DNA from: JAAYAN01 sp964437215
GTDB lineage: Bacteria; Bacteroidota; Ignavibacteria; Ignavibacteriales; Melioribacteraceae
Direction: 5' to 3'
Length of the DNA stretch: 15,852 nucleotides
NCBI GenBank assembly: GCA_964437215.1
Contig: CAYTFZ010000059.1
Span: forward strand, 1-15,852
A model generated the notes under the pieces. That model searched no databases, was not told the DNA's origin, and saw nothing but the letters and a program-made list of their open reading frames with translations. Position numbers and translations under genes: made by a program. Within the stretch, counting starts at the first letter, position 1. The number at the start of each line of letters is the position of its first letter. Positions 1 to 7,194 of this stretch are shown here, in pieces.

Positions 1-1026
1 ATTGAATGCGTTCCTAACTTTTCGGAAGGGCGCGATAAAAGTAAAATTGATAAAATTGTAAATTCTATAGCATCCATTCCGGAAGTGAAACTGCTCCATA
101 TCGATACCGGATTTGATGCAAACCGGACAGTGATCACGTTTGCCGGCTCGCCCGAAGGAGTTGAAAAAGCGGCATACGAATCAATCAAAACAGCTGCACA
201 AGAAATTGATATGCGCAAACACAGAGGAACTCATCCGCGCATCGGGGCAACAGATGTATTCCCTTTAATTCCTTTGCACGGAATTGATGAGCAAGAATGT
301 GTTGAAATCTCAAAGAGAATTGCCCAAAAAGTCGGGAATGAACTTTCAATTCCGGTTTATCTTTACGAGAATTCTGCGATAAATCCGCAAAGAAAAAATT
401 TAGCAGAAATACGAAAAGGAAACTACGAAGGCTTTGCCGATAAAATGAAACAACAGGAATGGAAACCGGATTTCGGTCCCGATGTTTTTAATCCTAAAAC
501 CGGCGCTACGGTTATCGGTGTAAGAAATTTCCTGATAGCTTATAACATAAATCTGAACTCGACTGACACAAAAGCCGCTTCGACCATTGCCGGTATTCTG
601 CGCGAAAAGCGCTTTGTTAAAAATGCTGATGGAGCCGTAAGCGAAGTTTTGGGAAGATTTAAGAACTGCAAGGCAATCGGCTGGTTTGTTCCGGAATACA
701 ACTGCGCACAGGTTTCGTTTAATCTTACAAATTTCAAAATAACTTCGGTGCATCAGGTTTATGAAGAAACAAAAAAGCTTGCAGCCGAAATGGGAATTTC
801 TGTTACGGGCAGCGAAATAATCGGGCTTGTTCCCGAAGAAGCTATTTTAGAAGCGGGAGAATACTATTTATCAAAAGAGAATATAAATATCTGCCTCTCC
901 AAAGAAGTGATTATTGATACGGCAATTCATAATCTGGGGCTTAATGATAAAACTCTTTTCGAACCGGAGAAGAAAATACTGAAAAGCTATTACGATTTAA
1001 CCAGCAATTCATCCGGCGGATACTGA
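1..1026 (+). CDS. ftcD: Glutamate formimidoyltransferase, 5'-truncated by window edge
   Basis: The product transfers the formimino group of N-formimino-L-glutamate to tetrahydrofolate, a late cytoplasmic step of histidine degradation. The reading frame is open from base 1 and begins IECVPNFSEGRD, the typical N-terminus of the family, so probably only a few codons are missing. The motif HRGTHPRIGATDVFPLIP (codons 74-91 of the visible frame) contains the conserved HPR-G region; its second His, codon 78, corresponds to the catalytic His of the mammalian enzyme. A GVRNFLIAYNINLN strand and an N-SFNLTNF motif fit the second formyltransferase subdomain. With 341 visible residues it is a single-domain enzyme with no cyclodeaminase domain. 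A GTG at 85 is internal and should not be taken as the start. The last 37 bp overlap the convergent helicase gene. No other hut gene is visible. Confidence 0.93.
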   Translation: MECVPNFSEGRDKSKIDKIVNSIASIPEVKLLHIDTGFDANRTVITFAGSPEGVEKAAYESIKTAAQEIDMRKHRGTHPRIGATDVFPLIPLHGIDEQECVEISKRIAQKVGNELSIPVYLYENSAINPQRKNLAEIRKGNYEGFADKMKQQEWKPDFGPDVFNPKTGATVIGVRNFLIAYNINLNSTDTKAASTIAGILREKRFVKNADGAVSEVLGRFKNCKAIGWFVPEYNCAQVSFNLTNFKITSVHQVYEETKKLAAEMGISVTGSEIIGLVPEEAILEAGEYYLSKENINICLSKEVIIDTAIHNLGLNDKTLFEPEKKILKSYYDLTSNSSGGY

Positions 1027-2387
1027 TAATCGAACTTTTTCCCGGTAAATTTTTCAATTGCAGGAATTGCAAACGAATCGTCCTCGCCCGCTAAACTTAC
1101 CGAAATGCCTTTCTCGCCCGCTCTTCCGGTTCTTCCGATGCGATGAACATAATCTTCGGGGTCATCGGGAAGCGAATAATTAAAAACATATTTAACATTG
1201 TCAACGTGAATTCCTCTTCCGGCAATATCAGTGGCTACAAGAATCCGGATATCTTCGCTTTTGAATTTTTCTAAAGTTGCCAGCCGTTTTCTCTGTTCAA
1301 CATCTCCCGAAAGAACTTCGCATTTAATTCCTGCTTTATTCAGATAATTGGCTACAACAACGGTTTCGTCTTTGCGGTTGCAGAAGACAATTGACTTTTG
1401 AATATCCCGTGATTTAATAAGATTTGCGATTATCAGCATTTTTTCGCTTCGTTCAACAAGATAAAAATATTGTTCAACCAAATCGACAGTAACCTGTTCA
1501 GGGTCTATTGTAACAAACGAAGGATTGTTTGTCCAGCTATGAGCAAGTCTTTTAACTCTATCGGAAATTGTTGCGCTGAAAAATAAAGTTTGTCTTGTTC
1601 CGCGCTGAGGAGTTTTTTTAATAATTTCTCTCACATCCGGAATAAAACCCATATCAAGCATTCTGTCGGCTTCATCAAGCACAAGTATTTCAACTCTGTT
1701 TAAATGTATAACTTTTGTTTTGCAGAAGTCCAAAAGTCTGCCGGGAGTTGCTACAACAACATCAAACTGTTCGGTTTCGAGTAACGATTTCTGTTTTTTA
1801 TAGTGCATCCCGCCATAAACGGAAATGATTTTTATCTTCGAATACTTCGATAAAGCGGAAGCTTCTTTAGCAATTTGGATAACAAGTTCTCGCGTTGGAG
1901 CAAGTATTAAAGCCCGCGGGGTTCCGGGTTTTGGTTTTTCCGGCGCTCGTTTTCTTGAAATATTTGAAAGTATTGTGATAAGAAAAGCAGCGGTTTTCCC
2001 TGTGCCTGTCTGCGCCTGACCAAAGGCATCTTTTCCGTTTAATGTATCTGTTAAAAGTTCTGCTTGAATCGGTGTGCAATATTTGTAACCTAAATCTGAT
2101 ATTGCGTGCATTATGTTTAACGGAAGGTTAAAATCGTGAAATCTTTTTTTCCCTTCAGCTTCTTCTACTTTATATTGAGAAATATCCCAAGCCGGTTCAG
2201 GTTTTTCAGCTTTCACTTGAGTTTTACGGTGAGGGTTTGAAGGTTTTCTATTTTCTTTAACTTTTTCAGATGCCGGTACTTTAACTTTTACAGCCTGTTT
2301 TTCCGAAGTATCGGTTTTAATAGGTTTTATAGCTTCTTCTTTTTTTTCTTTACCGATACCGATAATGCGTAATATTCTCTTGAACAA
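990..2387 (-). CDS. DEAD-box ATP-dependent RNA helicase (RhlB/RhlE-like)
   Basis: This is an ATP-driven RNA unwinding enzyme acting in ribosome assembly, RNA decay or cold adaptation. Numbering from a TTG at 2387 (465 aa), all superfamily 2 motifs are present: PIQAE (Q motif), AQTGTGKT (125-132), PTRELVIQ, TPGRLLDF, DEAD (238-241), SAT (271-273), IVFCNRK, ATDIAGRGIH and HRIGRTGRAG (415-424). The first ~75 residues are a Lys/Glu/Pro-rich extension, probably disordered and RNA-binding; the C-terminal tail is very short. The start is uncertain. TTG at 2387 is chosen because GGAG lies six bases upstream. Another TTG at 2414, directly after an in-frame stop, would add nine residues but has no ribosome binding site. 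The 3' end overlaps ftcD convergently by 37 bp. The symbol is left empty because RhlB and RhlE cannot be separated by eye. Confidence 0.9.
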   Translation of the reverse strand: MFKRILRIIGIGKEKKEEAIKPIKTDTSEKQAVKVKVPASEKVKENRKPSNPHRKTQVKAEKPEPAWDISQYKVEEAEGKKRFHDFNLPLNIMHAISDLGYKYCTPIQAELLTDTLNGKDAFGQAQTGTGKTAAFLITILSNISRKRAPEKPKPGTPRALILAPTRELVIQIAKEASALSKYSKIKIISVYGGMHYKKQKSLLETEQFDVVVATPGRLLDFCKTKVIHLNRVEILVLDEADRMLDMGFIPDVREIIKKTPQRGTRQTLFFSATISDRVKRLAHSWTNNPSFVTIDPEQVTVDLVEQYFYLVERSEKMLIIANLIKSRDIQKSIVFCNRKDETVVVANYLNKAGIKCEVLSGDVEQRKRLATLEKFKSEDIRILVATDIAGRGIHVDNVKYVFNYSLPDDPEDYVHRIGRTGRAGEKGISVSLAGEDDSFAIPAIEKFTGKKFDYQYPPDELLVKS

Positions 2388-2423
2388 ATAAATCTCCGTT
2401 TGATAAAATTTCAATTATCAAAT

Positions 2424-2452
2424 ATACGCAAATAAATATTACGGATATAGTT
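2424..2452 (-). promoter_or_regulatory. Promoter-like block upstream of the helicase, matching another at 15749-15778
   Basis: On the minus strand this block reads AACTAT, then ATCCGTAATATTTAT, then TTGCGTAT. A nearly identical block stands before the partial gene at 15801. It contains TTTATTTG (2429-2436), one mismatch from the Bacteroidota -7 box TAnnTTTG. A perfect TATATTTG follows at 2419-2426, so one of the two could be the -7 element. The similarity is directly visible; the promoter function is inferred. Confidence 0.4.
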
Positions 2453-2469
2453 CGTTAAAGAGGTATAAA

Positions 2470-2838
2470 TCAATTATAAAGGTGACTTTTCTTTAAATTT
2501 GAATAATGGAAAAGCGTTTTTATCGGACTAATTAGTTTTGCTGCATTAAATTCGGTATATCCTTCAAACATTTTTTTACCGTATTTTTCCGATACTCCCC
2601 TTAGAGCTTTAACAATAACTTCGCTAAGGTTGTTTTCTTCTTCAAATATTTCGGCAGGAAGCATAAAAACGAGGTCGAATGCAGCTACTTCGGCAAGATT
2701 CTTAAAATCGTAATTGTCAAGGTCGGTTATCTGCAAACCGGGATAATTGCCTTTCCTCACGCGCATATCAAATTCTCCCTGCATCCTTTCCATAAGGAGA
2801 ATTATTGCTGCATTTATTGGTATGTTAAGTTCAATCAT
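2470..2838 (-). CDS. Hypothetical protein, 122 aa
   Basis: I do not recognise this family. The ATG at 2838 is preceded by GACCGGAA, a weak purine-rich site, and a good -7 box lies about 80 bp upstream, which supports a real gene with its own transcript. The protein opens with a hydrophobic helix-like stretch (MIELNIPINAAIILLMERM). An acidic, probably alpha/beta middle follows (ITDLDNYDFKNLAEVAAFDLVFMLP), then a basic tail ending KKSHLYN. There is no signal peptide, convincing membrane span, metal-binding motif or nucleotide-binding motif. It lies 82 bp upstream of the helicase start and 101 bp downstream of the 302-aa gene, all on the same strand. Codon use and composition match the neighbours. 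It is probably cytoplasmic. Confidence 0.7.
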   Translation of the reverse strand: MIELNIPINAAIILLMERMQGEFDMRVRKGNYPGLQITDLDNYDFKNLAEVAAFDLVFMLPAEIFEEENNLSEVIVKALRGVSEKYGKKMFEGYTEFNAAKLISPIKTLFHYSNLKKSHLYN

Positions 2839-2871
2839 TTCCGGTCTCTTTTCTTCTTTTAGTTTTATTCA

Positions 2872-2894
2872 GATTCAGTTTACTTTTCTGAATC
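2872..2894 (-). promoter_or_regulatory. Leader inverted repeat before the 122-aa gene
   Basis: GATTCAG (2872-2878) and CTGAATC (2888-2894) form a perfect 7-bp inverted repeat around a 9-nt AT-rich spacer. It lies between a predicted -7 box (2920-2927) and the ATG at 2838, so it would be in the 5' leader. There is no T-run after it on the minus strand, which argues against an intrinsic terminator. It could be a leader hairpin or a protein-binding site; function is unknown. Confidence 0.35.
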
Positions 2895-2919
2895 GTTAAT
2901 GATACTATCGTAACAATCT

Positions 2920-2927
2920 CAAATATA
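2920..2927 (-). promoter_or_regulatory. Predicted -7 box of the 122-aa gene
   Basis: The minus strand reads TATATTTG, a perfect match to the Bacteroidota -7 consensus TAnnTTTG, about 80 bp upstream of the ATG at 2838 and just beyond the 302-aa stop codon. No TTG is found at the expected -33 position, so confidence is limited. Confidence 0.4.
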
Positions 2928-2939
2928 TTTAGAGGTGAA

Positions 2940-3848
2940 TTATTTAGCATTACGCTTTTGGTTTAAAAATATAGTGAAAGAATAGAATGTCTCAATTTCG
3001 TGAGGATCAAGTTCGTTTATAACTATATCGTAAGCATTCTCGAGCCAGCGAAGGTTCAGTTTTCGTATTGCAAGCGAAAGATCGTCTATGTAATCATCAG
3101 GATTATCCATTAAAATATCGCCGAGCTGTATTGCTGCTTTAACGCTTATAAGATAAGGAACTGAATTGCTGTTTGCAATATCTATAAGCTTGTCGAGATG
3201 TTTCCGGTGCTGGCAGCAAAGGATTATTGCCATTTGTCCGGCTATTTTAGCAAGTTCTGTCTGCCCCATATTTTTTAAAGTTTTATCCCCTGCAATTGCA
3301 ATAAGATTATCAATCGCTTCCTCAACTCCAATCCGCGAAGATTCGGATCTTTGCCGTTCACGCTCAATAGCATTATTAATTGCCACTGAAATATTTTGTC
3401 CTGCACGTTCAATAATTTCTTTCGATTGACTTATATCACGCGATATTGCTAAAAGTCTGGTGTAATCGCCGTTTTTAATAAAAGAATCTATCTGCGCCAT
3501 ACTTTTCTGTGAAGTATTCGATTTCATTTCTTTTAACGCCGTCCAATCAACAGATTTAGCATCGGAACTTTTATTCGATATAGCTTCTGCTCTTTCTGCA
3601 ATTTCTTTCTGCTCTTTTTCAAGGAAGAGTATTTTAATCCGGTTAAAAGTGAATTTTTCAACAAATAGGTTAAAATATCCGGCATCAACTTTAAAGCTGA
3701 TGATATGTTTATCCCCGAGTCTTCCGTATTTGAAAGGAGTATTTTCCAGATTCGGCAGCCTGTCCTTCAATTCCTTGAAAACCGTTTTTACTATATCGAT
3801 TTCCTTTTTCTGGACAATTACTGTAATAGGTTTAAGTTCTGCCGGCAT
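2940..3848 (-). CDS. Hypothetical protein, 302 aa, mostly helical
   Basis: I do not recognise this protein. The ATG at 3848 has AGGA six to seven bases upstream, a good start. Residues 1-80 look like an alpha/beta domain (ITVIVQKKEIDIVKTVF, then paired strands KHIISFKVDAGYFNLFV). Residues 80-125 are a charged linker with many Lys, Glu and Ser. From about 125 to 290 the sequence is regularly helical with helix pairs such as MGQTELAKIAGQMAIILCCQ and ISVKAAIQLGDIL, resembling a small HEAT- or TPR-like solenoid, so a binding or scaffold role is possible but unproven. There is no signal peptide, membrane span or catalytic motif. It lies 71 bp downstream of the TPR/barrel gene on the same strand and may share its transcript. 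It is probably cytoplasmic. Confidence 0.75.
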   Translation of the reverse strand: MPAELKPITVIVQKKEIDIVKTVFKELKDRLPNLENTPFKYGRLGDKHIISFKVDAGYFNLFVEKFTFNRIKILFLEKEQKEIAERAEAISNKSSDAKSVDWTALKEMKSNTSQKSMAQIDSFIKNGDYTRLLAISRDISQSKEIIERAGQNISVAINNAIERERQRSESSRIGVEEAIDNLIAIAGDKTLKNMGQTELAKIAGQMAIILCCQHRKHLDKLIDIANSNSVPYLISVKAAIQLGDILMDNPDDYIDDLSLAIRKLNLRWLENAYDIVINELDPHEIETFYSFTIFLNQKRNAK

Positions 3849-3919
3849 TAATTTCCTGTAAAAAAATAATTTAAAATTACTATCGGTTCGAAAAAAAGTT
3901 TTTTAATAATAATTATTTA

Positions 3920-6784
3920 TCAGAAATTCCAATATAAGGCCAGAGTTCCCGAAACGAAATTATAACTTGAATTGTCTCTGGAAGTACTTCCTAAAGTTAT
4001 TTTCCCGTTAAAGCTCAAATTGCTTTCCACCTGATATTTTACGTCAACGCCGGCTTCGCGAATCAGAAATTCACTTTCGGGCACGTAACCCGCTTTGCCG
4101 TTCAGTTTTATTTCGTATTCTTTTTCGCGCTCTAGTACCCACTCGCCCCAAATGCAATGCGATTCAAAATTCTGAGGCGAATAATACAATTGTTTCCCGT
4201 AATGCGAAAGAGTATTTATTTTATAATTAGAATAAAAATATTCGTAACCTATACGGTAAATATTTTCTTCAAATCTTTTCCCTATTCTTAAAAGAAGATC
4301 GTTGCCTTCGTTTTTTAATTCGTCGGTGAGTTTTATATATTTGAAATATCCGCTTAAAATAAGTCCTGTTTTGTGCAGATATTCCATATCAAGTTTAAGC
4401 ATATCACCCGAATAACCGGTGTTTATCAGATTCCCTGAATACATCATAAGCGAAGCGGCGGTGCGCTGATAAGTTCCTTGTATCGAAAATTTTCCTTCAG
4501 CATTGTAACGGGCAAAAGCTTCCGCTTCGGTTTTAGCCGAAGTTTGTGAGGACTTAATACCGCCGAAACCGAAACCAAGTGTAAAAGTCTTCGATGGGCG
4601 GATAAAAATATGTCCGGTAATTGTGCTGAAATTCTGTTTGGCAGATGAATATTTGATTATTGATTGATAAAATGAAACACCGATTGCGATATACTGATTT
4701 ATTCCGGCTTCGAGACGCGCGCCTGCTTTAAAAAGCCTGAAATTTATATTATCGCTGTAGAAAAGGAAAGACGGCGCAAGCCCGGCATAAACAGGAAAAG
4801 AGCCGAACAATGCAAGACTTGACTGTTTGGGCAGCCAGTTTTTTCGCATCATAACGAGATGTGTTTGCGCTGTATCAATTTCGCCTGCAAGCAGAGAATC
4901 GTAAATTGCTTCCGCAAAATCATACTCGCGCGTTTTAATATAGCTGTCGCCAAGATAAAGATTAGCTTCAAAATCTTTGGGTTCCCTTTCAACTACATTT
5001 TTAAAAGCTGCAACAGCATTTAACGAATCACCTTTTTCGAAAAGAACTTTGCCCCGCTGCATTGCTACATCGTAGTTATAACCGGCAGAAAGAAGAGAAT
5101 CGTAAACTGATAAAGCTTTGTCGTATTGTTTTGCACAAAAATAAACATCACCGAGTTCTTTTTTAAGCGAACTGTCGGCTCCGGCAAGCGCTATATAATC
5201 AATATAAAATGGCAAAGCCTCTTGGCATTCCTGTTGAAGAACATGCTCGCGCCCCTGCTGAAGAATTCCGAACGTGCGCTCTTCTTCAAACTTCATTTTT
5301 GCTATTTCAAAATTGCTTTCAAGATTTTCAATTTCGTATTGGTCAGCCTGCAATTCTTTTATTTTTTCTATCAGAAGGTTTGCTTCATCGAGTTTATAAA
5401 GCGACATTTTTACATTGCTCAGAAGAATCAGAGCTTCGATGTTGTTCGGGAATTTCTGAATATAATTTTCGAGATACATTTCGGCTTTATCCAAATCGCG
5501 GTTCATCCAGATGCTTAATTGTGCACGGAAGAATTGGTATTCGGTATTTTCCGGAGAAATTTCCAGAAGTTTATCGGTTACTCCGGCAGCTTTTTCGTTA
5601 TCGCCGTTCCAGGCAGAGTATTGAGCATATTTATATAAAAGAACAGGATCATCGTCGTTTTTTGCGGCTGCATAATATTTCTCGATTGCGTCAACAGCTT
5701 CTTCAAACATTTCAAGATAGCCGTAATAATCCAAAACCTTCATCAGCGCTTTTTTGTCCGCAGGATTTTTCCTAAGCCTTGCTTCGTTTTCAGCAATTAC
5801 TTTTTTGTATTCTTTATCGCGGTAATCGGTAACATATTCCCATTTGGATTGGAACTTTTTGTCTTCTTCAAACCGGTCTTTTAATATTCTAAGTTCCTTA
5901 TAAGCTTCTTCAATTCTTTTGTATTTAATCAGCTCATCAATAAGAAGAAATCTGGTTTTATCGTCATCGGGATTTCGTTTAAGTATTGAGTAGTATTTAT
6001 CAATAAGGAAAACTTTCCCAGTTTTATCGCCGCCGCCCGTATAAGGCTGAATGTATCCTTGTCTGCGTGCAAGGTCAAGCCCGTCAACAGCTTCCTTAAA
6101 GAACGGTTTGAATTCGAGAGCTTTTAAGAATGCATCTTCGGCAATTTTATATTTACCCTGCCATAAGGTAAAATAACCGTAACGGCTCCATAAACGCCAG
6201 TCATCCGGGTGGCGCTCAACATACTTCTTAAGTATCTTTTCACCTTTAGGTAGATTTTTAGTCATCATTAAAATTTCGGTGTAGCGGATTATTTCATCGG
6301 GAGAAGCGAGGTCGTCGCGCTTAAGATATTCATCGTACCAAATTTCAGCTTCGGGCCAGTCTTCAAGTCCACGGTAAGCTTTGCCTATTTCAAGATAATT
6401 TTCGGCTTTTGCGGGATTTATAGCAATTTCACGTTTGCGCCCTTCAATTGTTTGATAAAGAAGTTTGTGCCAGGTCTCAAGTATCCGTGCGTAATTCCGG
6501 CGGTATTCGGTGTTTTCGGGGGCAAGTTTGCGGGCAATCCTCAAATCGGATGAGGCATTAAGGAATTGTTCGCGTTTTTCGTAGCATAATCCGCGTAAAT
6601 TATAGCCTTCCGGGTTACGGGGATTTGAAGAGATAAATTTGTTCAAAATATCAATGGCTTCGCCGTAACGTCCTGCATTCATATGCGAAAGAGCTGTTTC
6701 TTTAAGATTGTTTTTATTAACCTGCGCAGGAAGAAAATTGAAGAGTATCAGTGCGAATGTAAAATATTTGAAAATCTTTATCAT
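3920..6784 (-). CDS. Exported TPR protein with C-terminal outer-membrane beta-barrel (BcsC/YaiO-like)
   Basis: The 954-aa product starts with a signal peptide (MIKIFKYFTFALILFNFLPAQ, cleavage near 20). A long tetratricopeptide region follows (about 25-650). Clear TPR units include AGRYGEAIDILNKFISSNPRNPEGYNLRG in pieces around 37-65, GKYKIAEDAFLKALEFKP (210-227) and KQYDKALSVYDSLL (552-565). Residues ~656-954 alternate polar and aromatic strands and end in LALYWNF, a C-terminal Phe typical of barrel-assembly substrates. YYSPQNF (867-873) resembles the YFSP-Q-Y motif in the barrel of BcsC-type exopolysaccharide secretins. By family analogy it is a periplasmic TPR scaffold fused to an outer-membrane pore or anchor. 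No glycan synthase is adjacent, so the substrate is unknown. The ATG at 6784 lies about 20 bp after a TAnnTTTG box. Confidence 0.82.
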   Translation of the reverse strand: MIKIFKYFTFALILFNFLPAQVNKNNLKETALSHMNAGRYGEAIDILNKFISSNPRNPEGYNLRGLCYEKREQFLNASSDLRIARKLAPENTEYRRNYARILETWHKLLYQTIEGRKREIAINPAKAENYLEIGKAYRGLEDWPEAEIWYDEYLKRDDLASPDEIIRYTEILMMTKNLPKGEKILKKYVERHPDDWRLWSRYGYFTLWQGKYKIAEDAFLKALEFKPFFKEAVDGLDLARRQGYIQPYTGGGDKTGKVFLIDKYYSILKRNPDDDKTRFLLIDELIKYKRIEEAYKELRILKDRFEEDKKFQSKWEYVTDYRDKEYKKVIAENEARLRKNPADKKALMKVLDYYGYLEMFEEAVDAIEKYYAAAKNDDDPVLLYKYAQYSAWNGDNEKAAGVTDKLLEISPENTEYQFFRAQLSIWMNRDLDKAEMYLENYIQKFPNNIEALILLSNVKMSLYKLDEANLLIEKIKELQADQYEIENLESNFEIAKMKFEEERTFGILQQGREHVLQQECQEALPFYIDYIALAGADSSLKKELGDVYFCAKQYDKALSVYDSLLSAGYNYDVAMQRGKVLFEKGDSLNAVAAFKNVVEREPKDFEANLYLGDSYIKTREYDFAEAIYDSLLAGEIDTAQTHLVMMRKNWLPKQSSLALFGSFPVYAGLAPSFLFYSDNINFRLFKAGARLEAGINQYIAIGVSFYQSIIKYSSAKQNFSTITGHIFIRPSKTFTLGFGFGGIKSSQTSAKTEAEAFARYNAEGKFSIQGTYQRTAASLMMYSGNLINTGYSGDMLKLDMEYLHKTGLILSGYFKYIKLTDELKNEGNDLLLRIGKRFEENIYRIGYEYFYSNYKINTLSHYGKQLYYSPQNFESHCIWGEWVLEREKEYEIKLNGKAGYVPESEFLIREAGVDVKYQVESNLSFNGKITLGSTSRDNSSYNFVSGTLALYWNF

Positions 6785-6803
6785 AATTACAGTTTTTTTA
6801 TTG

Positions 6804-6811
6804 CAAATTTA
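6804..6811 (-). promoter_or_regulatory. Predicted -7 box of the TPR/barrel gene
   Basis: The minus strand reads TAAATTTG, matching TAnnTTTG, 20 bp before the ATG at 6784. TAATATT precedes it and C follows it, as in the box at 15766. No TTG lies at the -33 distance, so this is a half-match only. Confidence 0.4.
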
Positions 6812-7143
6812 ATATTATTCAATTGTTTATCCTAACAGCAAAATAATACGCTTTGGCAAAGATTTCTGCTAAAAATTCATTAAATTCTTATGTACGTGAA
6901 ACCCGCTGACAAACCCGATTATTTTTTAAGTTAAAGACGAAATTAATATTTTTATTTTAATAAAAGCTTGTTGCGGAATGACTGATGGATTTAGCAATTA
7001 CTTCTGCCGATGTTGATTGGATTTAAGTTAAAACAAAATCATTAAAGCCTATACAAAAAAGTAATACCATAAAAAATTAAACGTATTTTAAGATTAAAAA
7101 CAAACAATATATTTCTTATTTTAACAATAATGATTAAATAGTA
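6812..7143. other. AT-rich non-coding spacer
   Basis: This spacer of over 300 bp between the divergent TPR/barrel and ATPase genes has no open frame of useful length. It contains two copies of the 11-mer TTTAAGTTAAA (6925-6935 and 7022-7032), two AAACCCG heptamers (6899-6905 and 6911-6917), and operator-like repeats at its right end (listed separately). I see no RNA gene or mobile-element remnant that I can name. Confidence 0.6.
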
Positions 7144-7162
7144 TTGATTAAATAACATTATT
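7126..7162. repeat. Nested direct and inverted repeats over the ATPase promoter
   Basis: Two copies of TGATTAAATA (7131-7140 and 7145-7154) are spaced 14 nt apart start to start. They are enclosed by the inverted pair AATAATG (7126-7132) and CATTATT (7156-7162). The array covers the -33 element of the predicted promoter, the geometry expected of a repressor-binding site. The repeats are seen directly; the operator role is inferred. Confidence 0.45.
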
Positions 7163-7173
7163 TTGTATTTTTG
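7144..7173 (+). promoter_or_regulatory. Bacteroidota-type promoter of the ATPase gene
   Basis: TTG (7144-7146), then exactly 19 bp, then TATTTTTG (7166-7173) match the -33/-7 consensus TTTG-N19-TAnnTTTG known for Bacteroidota. Transcription would start near 7180 and leave a short leader before the ATG at 7195. This also argues against an upstream TTG start at 7171, which lies inside the -7 box. Confidence 0.6.
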
Positions 7174-7194
7174 TATCAAAATAAAATAGAATAT

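Noticed and set aside
400..753. Minus-strand open frame within ftcD
   Set aside because: Antisense to a clear enzyme gene with conserved motifs; the product has no recognisable features.
3849..3919. Terminator after the TPR/barrel gene
   Set aside because: T-runs are present, but the only stems are short A/T pairings such as AATTT/AAATT, too weak to call.
5209..5775. 188-codon open frame on the plus strand inside the TPR gene
   Set aside because: It lies wholly opposite the well-supported 954-aa TPR/barrel gene, and its translation is rich in Arg, Phe and Cys with no domain pattern: a shadow frame.
6925..7032. Target-site duplication of a lost mobile element (TTTAAGTTAAA twice)
   Set aside because: The 11-mer is low-complexity AT sequence and the 86 bp between copies show no inverted ends.
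7171..7194. TTG start extending the ATPase by eight residues
   Set aside because: The TTG is inside the predicted -7 box TATTTTTG, so it would lie upstream of the transcript.
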